A program made the translations under genes and the position numbers. A stretch of DNA of 64,000 nucleotides from CBDCFL01 sp965216135 (GTDB lineage: Bacteria > Pseudomonadota > Alphaproteobacteria > Rhodobacterales > Rhodobacteraceae): NCBI GenBank assembly GCA_965216135.1, contig CBDCFL010000021.1, positions 1 to 64,000 of the forward strand, given 5' to 3'. The notes under the pieces were generated by a model that searched no databases, had not been told where the DNA came from, and saw only the letters and a list, made by a program, of their open reading frames with translations. Of this stretch, positions 8,218 through 17,622 are shown one piece after another; positions within the stretch are counted from its first letter, which is position 1, and every line of letters begins with the position of its first letter.

Positions 8218-9436
8218 GGCTCAACTGATCGACGCAACACACTCGGCAAATTTCTCTGCTGGCGTTTGGTATTGCAAGGTCTTGCGAGGCCTTTCGTTCA
8301 ACTGACGTGCGATCGCGCTGAGCTTTGCTTGAGAATGAACGGATAAATCAGTTCCCCTTGGCAGATATTGCCGGAGAAGCCGGTTGGTGTTTTCGTTCGA
8401 ACCGCGTTGCCACGGGGAGTGTGGGTCGCAAAAGTAGACGTCGATATCGGTCGCTATGGTCAGGCGCGGGTGATCTGCCAGCTCTTTGCCGCGATCCCAT
8501 GTCAGGGACTTGTAGAGTTCGCGTGGCAATCTCTGTGCCGATTTGATTAGCCCAGAGATGACGCTTTCGGTGTCCTTGTTGGCGACTTTGACCAGCATCA
8601 CATACCGCGAATGGCGTTCCACTAGGGTCGCTATATAACTGTTCTTCGACCCTCCGATCAGATCGCCTTCCCAATGCCCTGGCACCGCTCTGTCTTCCAC
8701 GGACGCGGGTCTTTGACTGATCGATACGGCGTTTTTGATCTGCCCCAAACCGTTGCGCTTGAGGCTTGCATGCTTGGAGCGCCGGACAGTGCGTTTGGCG
8801 CGCAGATGCTCCAGCAACTCCTTCTTCAGTACGCCGCGCGCCTGTATATAAAGGCTTCTGTATATCGTTTCGTGCGACACTTGTTTCTGCGCTTTTTTCG
8901 GGAACGTACGCTTGAGCCAGCCCGCAATCTGCTCGGGTGACCACTTGCGCCGAAGCTTTGCCGATACTGCTTGGGCCAAAGCTGGGTGGCAAGCCAGCTT
9001 GCATGTCTTGGGGCGCAATGCGCGATCCCATGCTGCCTGATCAGAGGTCGTCGCGCGATAGTTAGCAGATCCGCCATTCCGTCGAACCTCGCGGCTGATG
9101 GTTGAGGGCGCGCGTCCTAATTGGTGGGCGATCACGCGAAGTGATCGTTTGATGCTAAGCCCGCGCGAAATCTCCTCGCGCTCAGAAAGGCTCAGGGCGC
9201 GGCTACCACGTCTGCGACCTGGCGGGCGGATGCCGCCTGTCGGCGAGATAACGGAAAAGACCGAGGATGATTGCCGGTCAAACACCCGCCCAATCGAACT
9301 CATCGACTCTCCGCGCTGCCAACGATCCCAAATCTCAGCCCGCTGCGTGGCCGAATAGTAAATGCGACGACGATACTTCATGCTCAACACTCCATCTCTT
9401 CCTAAAGATTAAAGTGTTGCGTCCACCCGTTGAGGC
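8218..9436 (-). mobile_element. IS30-family element
   Basis: The ends are imperfect inverted repeats: GGCTCAACTGATCGACGCAA on the left (from 8218, partly inside the transposase stop region) against the complement of 9414-9436 on the right. They share CTCAAC and GACGCAACAC. A single transposase fills the element. The exact outer boundary and target duplication could not be fixed. Confidence 0.75.
8221..9381 (-). CDS. IS30-family transposase
   Basis: 386 residues from ATG 9381. The N-terminal half contains two HTH segments (EIWDRWQRGESMSSIGRVF; ALSLSEREEISRGLSIKRSL then PSTISREVRRNGG), as in IS30. The catalytic core shows VPGHWEGDLIGG (first Asp), LTWDRGKELADH (second Asp) and SPWQRGSNENTNRLLRQYLP (Glu), followed by LNERPRKTLQYQTPAE. 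It is full length with all catalytic residues present, so this copy looks active. A GTG at 9390 is an alternative start. Confidence 0.92.
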   Translation of the reverse strand: MKYRRRIYYSATQRAEIWDRWQRGESMSSIGRVFDRQSSSVFSVISPTGGIRPPGRRRGSRALSLSEREEISRGLSIKRSLRVIAHQLGRAPSTISREVRRNGGSANYRATTSDQAAWDRALRPKTCKLACHPALAQAVSAKLRRKWSPEQIAGWLKRTFPKKAQKQVSHETIYRSLYIQARGVLKKELLEHLRAKRTVRRSKHASLKRNGLGQIKNAVSISQRPASVEDRAVPGHWEGDLIGGSKNSYIATLVERHSRYVMLVKVANKDTESVISGLIKSAQRLPRELYKSLTWDRGKELADHPRLTIATDIDVYFCDPHSPWQRGSNENTNRLLRQYLPRGTDLSVHSQAKLSAIARQLNERPRKTLQYQTPAEKFAECVASIS

Positions 9437-9607
9437 CACCGCTCATACCTGTCATCTGACGATATCGTTCTGTTAAGGAGTCCTGAGCCTAGTTTTCTTG
9501 GGGCGCGGTCGCGAATAGCTGACCGAAAGTCGAAAATGCTGGCGATCTGAAACGCCACACTTGGGGGTTGTTGCGGGTTGAAATGCAAAAGCCCTACTCG
9601 CGCCTCA
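9437..9607. other. Gap between IS30 and xerC, no gene seen
   Basis: 171 bases with no plausible reading frame, T-rich hairpin or recognised motif. The xerC reading frame ends at 9608 without a clear intrinsic terminator. The stretch GAGTCCTGAGCCTAGTTTTC (9479-9498) loosely resembles sequence at 14216-14243 (shared CTAGTTTTCT), not enough to call a repeat. Confidence 0.4.
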
Positions 9608-10537
9608 TCACGCACGCGGGTGGGCGCGGGCGTAGACCTCTTGCAGCATTGCGGTGTCCACCGACGTATAGGCTTGCGTTGTGGACAGAGATGCGTGGCC
9701 CAAAAGTTCCTGTATGGCGCGCAGGTCGCCGCCAGCGGCCAGCAAATGCGTGGCAAAGGAATGGCGCATCGCATGAGGCGTCACCGTGGCCGGCAGGCCC
9801 AGTTGCGCGCGCATATTGGCCACCAGGCCCGAGATCAGGCGCGGATTGAGTGCGCCGCCTCTGGCACCGCGAAACAGCGGTGCGTCGAATGTGCTGTGAT
9901 AGGGGCACAGCGCCATGTAATCGGCAACCGCATCGCGGGCGGCGGGCAGCACCGGGATCAGGCGTTCCTTGCCGCCCTTGCCGGTGATCCTGAGCATATC
10001 GGTCAGGGGGAAATCCTGACCTTTCAGGCCGAGGGCTTCGGAAATCCGCAAACCGCAGCCGTACAGCAGCGTCATAACCGCGACATCGCGCGCAGCGATC
10101 CACGGCTCGGCGTGCTGGATCGCGGCGGTCTCAATCAGGGCCTTGGCGGCGTCCACACTGACCGGGCGCGGCAACTTGCGGTGGAACTTTGGCGCGCGCG
10201 CCGACAGCATCGGCGTCGCATCGAACCCGTCGCGATCCGACAGCCATCGGAAAAAACCTTTGACGGCCGACAATTCGCGCGCCAGTGAGCGCGCCGAAAT
10301 GGAGCGCGCGCGTTCGTGCGCCATCCAGCTGCGCATGTCGGGCAGACGCAATCCGGCAAGTGCGCGGGGCGTTACCGGTTGGCCCATATGGGTGCCGATG
10401 AAGCCCAAAAACCCCGCCAGATCGGCGCGATAGGCCAGCATGGTTTTGTCCGACGCTCCCTTGAGCGCAGAGAGAGACGACAGCCAGGTGTCCAGCGCAT
10501 CGCCTGTGGCAGCGGGAATATCCGTCACGCCAGCCAT
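9608..10537 (-). CDS. xerC: Tyrosine recombinase XerC
   Basis: 309 residues; resolves chromosome dimers at dif together with XerD. The N-terminal SAM-like core-binding domain (about 10-115) is followed by the catalytic domain with all six expected residues: Arg164 (GCGLRISEAL), Lys187 (TGKGGKER), His255 and Arg258 (HAMRHSF), His281 (LLGHASLS) and Tyr290 (TTQAYT). It overlaps the upstream DUF484 gene by 13 bases, a common pairing in Proteobacteria. XerC is preferred to XerD because of this DUF484 neighbour. Confidence 0.93.
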   Translation of the reverse strand: MAGVTDIPAATGDALDTWLSSLSALKGASDKTMLAYRADLAGFLGFIGTHMGQPVTPRALAGLRLPDMRSWMAHERARSISARSLARELSAVKGFFRWLSDRDGFDATPMLSARAPKFHRKLPRPVSVDAAKALIETAAIQHAEPWIAARDVAVMTLLYGCGLRISEALGLKGQDFPLTDMLRITGKGGKERLIPVLPAARDAVADYMALCPYHSTFDAPLFRGARGGALNPRLISGLVANMRAQLGLPATVTPHAMRHSFATHLLAAGGDLRAIQELLGHASLSTTQAYTSVDTAMLQEVYARAHPRA

Positions 10538-11232
10538 CGTCGCATGGCGCGTTCAAAGACGCCGCCGAAAAAGGCCAGAAGATCGGTTCCCTGGGCCGGT
10601 TTGAACTTGTGCGGGTCTTCTGTTGCCAGAGCCAATAGGCCTGGCAGGCGACCCCGCCCGAAATCCAGCCGCAGGCAGGCCTCGGAGCGCAGCCAGCTGG
10701 CATCCGGGCCATAGATGCCGTCAATTTGCCCGACGATCTGGCGCAAGAGCACCTGACGCTCGTGCCGGGGGCCAAGATAGGCAGCCACAAATCCGCCCGG
10801 CCTTATGGCCAGCAGGCCGTCAAAACGGTCCTGCAGGGGCTGTGTTTGGTCGTCGTGGACCGTCTCCAGCACCAGCCGCAAAGTATCAACATTCAGGATA
10901 GCGGCGATGTCGTGGGACAATATCTGCAGGAATTCGGGGAATTCCGTCGCGTCCAATATCCGCAGCGTGGCGCGGTGAACTTGGTTGGTGCCGGCCAGAT
11001 TGTCGTAAGCCGCGGCGATGACCGAGCGATGGGTGTCCTCAAGGCGGGCAAGCCGGTCTTCCATCCTATCGAGCGCGATACCGCGCAGATCGACCACGTT
11101 TTGCCCGAGTGTATCGCCGTTTGCCGCGATCAGCGCACGCATCACCTCGCGATCGTCGAGGATCGCTTCGGGTTCGGCGATGATACTCGCGCGAAACTGG
11201 TCAAATCTGACGGCGCTGTCGTCCATGGACAA
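10525..11232 (-). CDS. DUF484 family protein (GAF-like)
   Basis: 235 residues. A coiled N-terminal part (ALDRMEDRLARLEDTHRSVI) leads into a GAF-like domain (TLRLVLETVHDD onward) with a conserved ending LLALATEDPHKFKPAQGTDL and AFFGGVFERAMRRWL. DUF484 genes very often sit just upstream of xerC, as here with overlapping ends, suggesting co-expression. The function is not established. It is intact. Confidence 0.88.
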   Translation of the reverse strand: MSMDDSAVRFDQFRASIIAEPEAILDDREVMRALIAANGDTLGQNVVDLRGIALDRMEDRLARLEDTHRSVIAAAYDNLAGTNQVHRATLRILDATEFPEFLQILSHDIAAILNVDTLRLVLETVHDDQTQPLQDRFDGLLAIRPGGFVAAYLGPRHERQVLLRQIVGQIDGIYGPDASWLRSEACLRLDFGRGRLPGLLALATEDPHKFKPAQGTDLLAFFGGVFERAMRRWLA

Positions 11233-11256
11233 ACCTTGAGAGGGGCCGCAGGCGGC

Positions 11257-11910
11257 CTAGAGGATCTGTTGTCCTGTTTTTGCCCAATCGGCAAGGAAGG
11301 CGTCCAGCCCTTTGTCGGTAAGTGGGTGATTTGCCATGGCTTTAATGACATTTGGTGGCGCGGTTGCCACATCCGCACCGATCAGGGCCGCCTGACTCAT
11401 GTGGTTGACCGAGCGGATCGAGGCGGCCAGAATTTGGGTTTCATAGCCGTAATTGTCATAGATTGCGCGAATATCGGCGATCACATCCATGCCGTCGAGG
11501 TTGATGTCGTCAAGGCGTCCGACGAAGGGCGAGATGAAGGTCGCGCCCGCCTTGGCCGCCAATAGCGCCTGATTGGCCGAAAAACAAAGCGTCACATTGA
11601 CCATGCGGCCCTCGTCGGTCAGCACCTTGCAGGCTTTCAACCCGGCCCATGTCAGCGGCACTTTGATGGCGATATTTTCGGCTATTTTGTTGAGCTCGCG
11701 GCCTTCAGAGATCATGCCCTCAGCATCGGTGGCCACTGTCTCTGCGCTGACCGGGCCGTCGATCATGTCGCAAATCTCTTTGGTGACTTCCTTGATGTTG
11801 CGGCCCGATTTCAGGATAAGCGAAGGGTTGGTTGTCACCCCGTCGACCATGCCTAATTCGTTCAGTTCGGCAATCGCACCGGTTTCGGCAGTGTCTACGA
11901 AAAACTTCAT
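11257..11910 (-). CDS. fsa: Fructose-6-phosphate aldolase / small transaldolase
   Basis: 217 residues, the size of the short TalB/FSA subfamily. It starts MKFFVDTAETGAIAEL and contains DGVTTNPSLI, the Schiff-base lysine at Lys83 in NIAIKVPLTW, and TLCFSANQALLAAKAGA with FISPFVGRLDDI. The subfamily acts either as a transaldolase in the pentose phosphate pathway or as a fructose-6-phosphate aldolase; sequence alone does not settle which. It is transcribed away from priA, with the two starts about 80 bases apart. Confidence 0.88.
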   Translation of the reverse strand: MKFFVDTAETGAIAELNELGMVDGVTTNPSLILKSGRNIKEVTKEICDMIDGPVSAETVATDAEGMISEGRELNKIAENIAIKVPLTWAGLKACKVLTDEGRMVNVTLCFSANQALLAAKAGATFISPFVGRLDDINLDGMDVIADIRAIYDNYGYETQILAASIRSVNHMSQAALIGADVATAPPNVIKAMANHPLTDKGLDAFLADWAKTGQQIL

Positions 11911-11990
11911 AAGCAGGCTGTCCTTGGGATCATGAGCAGATTTGCGAAAGCTTCTAGACCAAGGGTCGCGGGATCGAAAGGGAATTCAAC

Positions 11991-14186
11991 TTGAGCGAGG
12001 TGCGGGAATTTCGGCCAGGCGATCTGGTCTCGGTCCTGACCACCCAGCCGATTGACCGGGCGCTGGATTACAAGGTGCCGGCGCAAGGGTGCGTGACCGG
12101 AGATTTCGTGCAAGTGCCGCTTGGGCCGCGCCAGGTGCTGGGCTGTGTATGGGGGCCGGGGCGGGGCGATTTCGACATCGCCAAGGTGCGCGACATCCAC
12201 TCGGTTTTGCCATTGGAGCCGATGCGCGGCGAAATGCGCGAATTCCTGATGCGAGTTGCAGACTATACCCTGACGCCGCTGGCCTCGATGCTGCGCCTGG
12301 CCACGCGCGCACCGGGGCTGACCGACCCGCCGTCGATGCGCAAGGTCTACCGGCTGGGCGATGGCGCGCCGGAGCGGCAGACCAAGGCGCGCGCGCGTGT
12401 GGTTGCGGCCTTGCAGGATGTTGGCGGACTATCGTTTACATTGACCGAGCTGGCCGAGGCCGCAGGCGTATCAAGCTTGGTCGTCAAGGGATTGGTGGCT
12501 CTGGGCGTGGTCGCCGAGGAGCGATCGCCGCGCGATCTGCCCTATCCCAGGCTTGATCCGGATCAGGCGGGCAAGGAGCTGACCGAAAGTCAGGCCCATG
12601 CGGCGGCGCGCTTAAGCGAAAGCGTCGAGGACGCCAGCTACAACACCACGCTTTTGCGCGGGGTCACCGGGTCGGGCAAAACCGAAGTTTACCTCGAAGC
12701 GGTCGCGCGCTGTTTGGCGATGGGCCGCCAAGCGCTGGTGCTGTTGCCCGAGATCGCGCTGACCGCGGAATTTCTGATGCGCGTCGAGGCGCGGTTCGGG
12801 GCGCGGCCCTCCGAATGGCATTCGGGCGTCACGATGACCGAGCGGCGGCGGTGCTGGAAAATGGTCGCCCAAGGCGCGGCGCAGCTGGTGATCGGCGCGC
12901 GCTCGGCGCTCTACCTGCCGTTTCGCGATCTTGGCCTGATCGTCGTCGATGAGGAGCACGACACGTCCTACAAACAGGAAGACGGGGTGGTCTATTCGGC
13001 CCGCGACATGGCGGTGCTGCGCGCATCGCTGTGTTCGGCAAGCGTGATTTTGGCCAGCGCCACGCCGTCGCTGGAAAGCTGGGTCAATGCCGAGGCCGGA
13101 AAATACGCGCGCCTGACGCTGGATACGCGCTATGGGGCAGCGGTAATGCCCGAGGTTGCGGCCATCGACATGCGCGCCGAGGATTTGCCAGCTACACGCT
13201 GGGTTTCGCCGACGCTTGAGGCTGAGGTTCGCCTGCGACTTGCCGCTGAGGAACAATCGCTGATCTTCCTGAACCGGCGCGGCTATGCGCCGATCACGCT
13301 GTGCCGGGCCTGCGGGCACCAGCTCGGCTGCGATCAATGCGACGCGAGGCTGGTCGAACACCGGTTCCTCAAGCGTCTGGTCTGCCATCAATGCGGCGAG
13401 ACCCGCCCGGTGCCGAAAAGTTGCCCGGCCTGCGGTGTCGAGGGGCGTCTGGCACCGGTGGGCCCGGGGGTTGAGCGCATGGCCGAAGAGGTCGCCGGGC
13501 TGTTCCCCGAGGCGCGTCTGGCGGTGTTGTCGTCGGACCTCTTTGCCTCGGCGCGGGCGCTGAAAGAGCAGATCATCGCGATTGTCGCAGGTGCCGCGGA
13601 TATTATCATCGGCACGCAATTGGTGGCCAAGGGGCATAACTTTCCGCTGTTGACGCTGGTTGGCGTCATCGACGCCGACCTTGGCCTGCAGGGATCCGAT
13701 CTGCGCGCCTCTGAGCGGACATTTCAGCTGATGCGGCAAGTGTCGGGACGCTCTGGCAGGGCCGATAAACCCGGCCGCGCACTGATCCAGACTTTTCAGC
13801 CGGAACACCCGGTGATCCGCGCCATACTGGCGGGCGATGAAGAAGCGTTTCTGAACGCGGAAGCCGCCGAGCGAAAGGCCGCTGGCGTGCCGCCGTATGG
13901 CCGGATGGCCGGCATTGTCCTGTCGTCGCCGGATGTGGCGGAAGTATTTGATTTCGGAGAAGAACTTGCCCGCCGCGATGGGCCCTTGCGCAAGATCGGT
14001 GCGCAACTTTTCGGGCCTGCGCCGGCGCCGATTGCTCGCATTCGCGGGCGCCACCGGGTCAGATTGCTGGTCAAGGCGGCCAAAGGCGCGCCGATCCAGC
14101 GCGCTGTGGCTGAGTGGGTTGGGCAACTCAAGCCGCCCAGCAATCTGCGGCTGCAGATAGATATTGATCCGCAGAGTTTCTACTGA
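11991..14186 (+). CDS. priA: Primosomal replication protein N' (PriA helicase)
   Basis: 731 residues from TTG 11991. It restarts stalled replication forks by loading DnaB. The order is an N-terminal 3'-DNA-end binding domain (to ~105), a winged helix, and a DEXH helicase with Walker A GVTGSGKT (224-231) and DEEHD (about 318-322). A zinc-binding cysteine region follows (CRACGHQLGCDQC, CHQCGETRPVPKSCPACG, about 440-485), then helicase motifs V-VI (GTQLVAKGHNFP, RQVSGRSGRADKP). All core motifs are present. The non-ATG start gives the expected N-terminus. Confidence 0.94.
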   Translation: MSEVREFRPGDLVSVLTTQPIDRALDYKVPAQGCVTGDFVQVPLGPRQVLGCVWGPGRGDFDIAKVRDIHSVLPLEPMRGEMREFLMRVADYTLTPLASMLRLATRAPGLTDPPSMRKVYRLGDGAPERQTKARARVVAALQDVGGLSFTLTELAEAAGVSSLVVKGLVALGVVAEERSPRDLPYPRLDPDQAGKELTESQAHAAARLSESVEDASYNTTLLRGVTGSGKTEVYLEAVARCLAMGRQALVLLPEIALTAEFLMRVEARFGARPSEWHSGVTMTERRRCWKMVAQGAAQLVIGARSALYLPFRDLGLIVVDEEHDTSYKQEDGVVYSARDMAVLRASLCSASVILASATPSLESWVNAEAGKYARLTLDTRYGAAVMPEVAAIDMRAEDLPATRWVSPTLEAEVRLRLAAEEQSLIFLNRRGYAPITLCRACGHQLGCDQCDARLVEHRFLKRLVCHQCGETRPVPKSCPACGVEGRLAPVGPGVERMAEEVAGLFPEARLAVLSSDLFASARALKEQIIAIVAGAADIIIGTQLVAKGHNFPLLTLVGVIDADLGLQGSDLRASERTFQLMRQVSGRSGRADKPGRALIQTFQPEHPVIRAILAGDEEAFLNAEAAERKAAGVPPYGRMAGIVLSSPDVAEVFDFGEELARRDGPLRKIGAQLFGPAPAPIARIRGRHRVRLLVKAAKGAPIQRAVAEWVGQLKPPSNLRLQIDIDPQSFY

Positions 14187-14348
14187 GCGGGCGCGTGGCG
14201 TCGAAAAGTCTTGACGAGGACTCTTCGCTAGTTTTCTGTTTTCTGGGGTCAGGACCCATTAATCGGTCGAAGCCGAAGGTCTGCTTAGCGGGTGAAGCCG
14301 ACGTCGTGTAAGCTGCCCGGCGGCGCTTCGCGCCTTGTTACCGGGCCA

Positions 14349-14366
14349 GGCGGTTGATCAATCGCC
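14349..14366. promoter_or_regulatory. Inverted repeat upstream of the MFS gene
   Basis: GGCGGTTGATCAATCGCC is palindromic except for one base pair and lies 77 bases before the transporter start. Its size suits a dimeric repressor site. The rest of the 256-base gap (14187-14442) holds a GGCGCTTCGCGCC hairpin (14321-14333), possibly a weak terminator after priA, and nothing else I recognise. Confidence 0.35.
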
Positions 14367-14442
14367 GACGTGGGCTCATACGGCCGATTTCTGGCGTCTT
14401 TTCGCGCTCGCCAGTGGCCTGAGATCGGCGTATTCCAGCCGA

Positions 14443-15672
14443 ATGCAGTTCGTCCATCTCAAAGACGCAAGCAAGCTGCCGGTTTGGCGCAGACCGATTG
14501 TGTTGCTGTTTTTGTTCGCGCTGGCCATGCCGGTGGCGTTCAACACCTGGTCGGCACTGCTGAACAATTTCGTCATCGAGGCCGCGGATTTTACCGGCGT
14601 CGAGATCGGCTGGCTGCATACGGTGCGCGAAATTCCGGGATTTTTCGCCGTCGGTGTGATCGCGCTGTTCATTTTCATCCGCGAGCAGGTGCTGGGCATT
14701 GTCGCGCTGTTCATGCTGGGTGTGGCCAGTGCCGTGACAGCCTGGTTCCCCAGCCTTGGCGGAATACTGACGATCACGATGATCTCGTCGATCGGGTTTC
14801 ACTATTTTGAGACCGTGAACCAGTCGCTGCAATTGCAATGGATCGACAAAAAACGCGCCCCGCAGACACTTGGCTGGATCGTTGCCATCGGCTCGGGCGC
14901 GTCGCTTATATCATACGGATTGGTTGTGCTGACCTGGAAGAGCCTGGGGCTCAGCTATAACACCGTTTACCTGGTCTCTGGCGGCTTTACCGCGCTGGTC
15001 GCATTGTACTGCTATTGGGCATATCCACAGTTTCAGACCAGCGAACCCCAGCGCAAGGAGATCGTGCTGAAACGGCGCTATTGGCTTTACTACGCGATGC
15101 AATTCATGGCCGGTGCGCGGCGACAGATATTCGTGGTCTTTTCGGCCTTCATGATGGTCGAGCGCTTTGGGTTTGAAGTGCATGAGGTGACCGGCCTCTT
15201 CCTGATTAACTATATGGCAAATATGATCTTTGCGCCGTTGATGGGCCGCGCCGTTCAGGTGTGGGGCGAGCGCCGCGCGCTGGTCTTTGAATACGGCGGG
15301 CTGATCGTGGTTTTCCTGGCTTACGGCGGCATCTATTACTTTGGCTGGGGGGGGGTGCTGGCAGCGACGCTTTATGTGATCGACCACCTTTTCTTTTCGC
15401 TGGCCTTTGCGCTGAAAACCTATTTCCAGAAAATTGCCGATCCCGAAGACATCGCGCCGACTGCGGCGGTTGCCTTCACGATCAACCATATTGCCGCGGT
15501 CTTTCTGCCCGCAGCGTTGGGCTATCTTTGGATTGTATCGCCGGGCGGGGTGTTTGTTCTTGCCGCCGGGATGGCGGCGGTATCGCTTTTGCTGGCGTTG
15601 CTGGTTCCGCGCCATCCCAAAAAGGGCCATGAGACAAAGCTGCACCGGTTGGCGACCGCGCCCGCAGCCTAG
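14443..15672 (+). CDS. Major facilitator superfamily transporter
   Basis: 409 residues from ATG 14443 (MQFVHLKDASKLPVWRRP). About twelve hydrophobic segments span the protein, with a short basic cytoplasmic loop near the middle (SEPQRKEIVLKRRYW) dividing two six-helix halves, as in MFS carriers. The C-terminus is a soluble tail ending LHRLATAPAA. The substrate cannot be deduced. It runs directly into prmA with no gap, so the two may be co-transcribed. Longer in-frame starts upstream give a non-hydrophobic extension and were not chosen. Confidence 0.8.
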   Translation: MQFVHLKDASKLPVWRRPIVLLFLFALAMPVAFNTWSALLNNFVIEAADFTGVEIGWLHTVREIPGFFAVGVIALFIFIREQVLGIVALFMLGVASAVTAWFPSLGGILTITMISSIGFHYFETVNQSLQLQWIDKKRAPQTLGWIVAIGSGASLISYGLVVLTWKSLGLSYNTVYLVSGGFTALVALYCYWAYPQFQTSEPQRKEIVLKRRYWLYYAMQFMAGARRQIFVVFSAFMMVERFGFEVHEVTGLFLINYMANMIFAPLMGRAVQVWGERRALVFEYGGLIVVFLAYGGIYYFGWGGVLAATLYVIDHLFFSLAFALKTYFQKIADPEDIAPTAAVAFTINHIAAVFLPAALGYLWIVSPGGVFVLAAGMAAVSLLLALLVPRHPKKGHETKLHRLATAPAA

Positions 15673-16560
15673 ATGATGACGGGCCCTGTGGTAACCTATT
15701 CAGCACTAACCACCCTGGCGAGCCAGAAGCGTGCTGAAAAGCTGGCGCGCCTGGTCGAGGGCACCGATCCCGCACCGATTGGCGTGGGCGTGTTTCTGAT
15801 CGAAGATGGCAGCGGATGGTGCGAGGTCGGGGCGTATTTTTCCGACAAGCCGGACGATCTGGCGCTCGATTTGCTGGCCGCGGCAGTGGGTGCGCGACCT
15901 TTTGTGATCTCTGAAGTGCCCGACCAGGATTGGGTGGCCCATGTGCGGCGTGAATTGTCGCCGGTCATCGCCGGTCGCTTTTTTGTCCACGGGGCCCACG
16001 ACGCAGGCGAAGTGCCCAGCGGTGCGGTCGCGCTAAAAATCGAGGCATCGATGGCGTTTGGAACCGGTCATCATGGCACAACGCTGGGATGTCTGAGCGC
16101 GTTTGATGAATTGCTGACAGCCGGTGGCAGACCGAAAAGCATTGCCGACATCGGATGTGGCACGGCCATCCTGGCGATGGCGGCGGCCAAGTCCTTGGCC
16201 GATGCGCTTATCGTGGCCGGTGATATTGATGCGGTCGCGGTGGATGTGGCGCGCGCGACTATTGCGGCAAACCACTTGTCAGAGCGCGTCACATGCGTCC
16301 AAGCGTCGGGATTTGATCATCCATTGATCAGATCGGCAGGACCGTTCGACCTGATTTTTGCCAATATCCTGAAAGGCCCGCTGATTACTCTGGCCCAGGA
16401 TATGTACCGCCATACCAGCGCAGGTGGCACGCTGATCCTGTCAGGGATTTTGGCCGATCAGGCACCGGACGTCATAGAAACATACCAAATGTGCGGATAC
16501 AATCTGACGGGTCGCCGGGAGATTGTTCACTGGACGACACTGAATTTCGGCAAAATTTAG
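15673..16560 (+). CDS. prmA: Ribosomal protein L11 methyltransferase
   Basis: 295 residues. PrmA trimethylates ribosomal protein L11. The N-terminal substrate-recognition domain (to ~100) is followed by the class I methyltransferase fold with the PrmA signature EASMAFGTGHHGTT (about 125-138), motif I IADIGCGTAILAMAA (about 156-170) and FDLIFANILKGPL (about 224-236). The ATG directly follows the stop of the MFS gene. The gene appears intact. Confidence 0.92.
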   Translation: MMTGPVVTYSALTTLASQKRAEKLARLVEGTDPAPIGVGVFLIEDGSGWCEVGAYFSDKPDDLALDLLAAAVGARPFVISEVPDQDWVAHVRRELSPVIAGRFFVHGAHDAGEVPSGAVALKIEASMAFGTGHHGTTLGCLSAFDELLTAGGRPKSIADIGCGTAILAMAAAKSLADALIVAGDIDAVAVDVARATIAANHLSERVTCVQASGFDHPLIRSAGPFDLIFANILKGPLITLAQDMYRHTSAGGTLILSGILADQAPDVIETYQMCGYNLTGRREIVHWTTLNFGKI

Positions 16561-16665
16561 CCGATACGCGGTTTCAGCCGTTTGCATCCGCTTCATTGTC
16601 ATATTTGGGCCACAATTGGGCGGACAATCAGTAGGCGAGCAAGGGCGAAACGTGTCGAGGTTGCT

Positions 16666-17010
16666 ATGACGGATGTAAAGCAGGCAGAATTCGGGCACAG
16701 GTTGCAGAGGATTGACCGTGCACACCGGCAATTGTCACATGGCTATGTGACGTCGATCGGTGCAGACGGGCTGATTATCGCCAAACCCCGTCGCCGGACT
16801 TCCAAGCTGCCGCTTCGTGGGTTGTTCCTGAGCCTGTTGGTTCTGATAACTTTCAAGGGCTTTGTTTACGCGCAGATAGGCGGGCAGGCCTATCAGGATC
16901 GCGTGGCGCTGCTCGAGAGCGGCTCGATTGTAGAGCAGGTCGGGGCGTATGCCATGTATGCGGACCCGGTAACGCTCTGGATAGCCAAGCAGATCAGCAC
17001 GATATTGTAA
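16666..17010 (+). CDS. Small single-pass membrane protein, unknown function
   Basis: 114 residues from ATG 16666 (MTDVKQAEFGHRLQRIDRAH). The N-terminal half is soluble and charged, a basic patch KPRRRTSKLPLRG precedes one transmembrane helix (GLFLSLLVLITFKGFVYAQI), and the C-terminal ~40 residues should be periplasmic. I do not recognise the family. It stands alone between prmA and a bidirectional terminator. Confidence 0.6.
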   Translation: MTDVKQAEFGHRLQRIDRAHRQLSHGYVTSIGADGLIIAKPRRRTSKLPLRGLFLSLLVLITFKGFVYAQIGGQAYQDRVALLESGSIVEQVGAYAMYADPVTLWIAKQISTIL

Positions 17011-17047
17011 CGCCGCGCGGGCGGCAGACCGCGATTAACGGCAAAAA

Positions 17048-17080
17048 ACAAAGGCCCGTTCCAAATGGACGGGCCTTTGT
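17048..17080. terminator. Bidirectional intrinsic terminator
   Basis: A perfect 12-bp stem, ACAAAGGCCCGT (17048-17059) with ACGGGCCTTTGT (17069-17080), encloses a 9-base loop between convergent genes. On the minus strand it is followed by a run of six T (complement of 17043-17048), so it terminates the DUF1127 gene best. It can also serve the plus-strand gene. Confidence 0.85.
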
Positions 17081-17104
17081 CTTGGCAAACCGGGCGAGCA
17101 AAAG

Positions 17105-17296
17105 TCACATCAACTCAATGTCGCCGCGGCTGATGCCGATGTCGGCCAGTTCAAAATCTGTGAGCCGACCAAGCGCGATCCTGGTTTGATGGCGCGCGCG
17201 CCATGCACCATAGCGGGCGGTCAATTGCCGGAATATTCCGGTGGTGAGTGCGGGTGCGCCGATTTGACCGGCGCGGAAGGTGTCAAGAGTAGCCAT
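17105..17296 (-). CDS. DUF1127 (YjiS-like) small protein
   Basis: 63 residues from ATG 17296, preceded by AAAGGA. The conserved DUF1127 end is present: ARYGAWRARHQTRIALGRLT then DFELADIGISRGDI. In Alphaproteobacteria these small arginine-rich proteins can bind RNA and influence phosphate and carbon metabolism; the role here is unknown. Followed by a strong terminator, so monocistronic. Confidence 0.85.
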   Translation of the reverse strand: MATLDTFRAGQIGAPALTTGIFRQLTARYGAWRARHQTRIALGRLTDFELADIGISRGDIELM

Positions 17297-17622
17297 GTTA
17301 TGCGTCCTTTCGGCGAAGCTGTTACATTGGACCGATTGTGGTCCGATTGCCTGCAGGTAGTGCCGATATGCGCCGTCGACAATGATAATTTTGACATACC
17401 ACCTATGCGATCTATGCATGGGAAGAAATCTCCTTAACGGTTTGATAATAAGTAAACAATTGTAAACGGGTTGGGTGGTTCGCCGAACCTCGTGGTGCCG
17501 AGATATGACCAATACCTCCGGATCGCAGGCTTGGGACGAAGGTCGCCCAGAAACAACAACTGCTGGCGGATGTTCGTGTTTCGTGCTAGGCGCAAATGAA
17601 AGAGGCAGAGCAGCAGGGCGCG
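17297..17622. promoter_or_regulatory. Divergent intergenic region DUF1127/ruvC
   Basis: 326 bases. It contains GGACC (17330-17334) and GGTCC (17340-17344), a short inverted repeat ~35 bases upstream of the DUF1127 start, and an AT-rich stretch (17430-17465) suited to a promoter. No further gene is supported. The small in-frame extension of ruvC from 17596 is discussed under ruvC. Confidence 0.35.

Noticed and set aside
12612..14126. Long minus-strand open frame (504 codons) opposite priA
   Set aside because: It lies wholly within priA, whose motifs are complete. The frame is open because of high GC codon bias; the translation is low-complexity and lacks domains.
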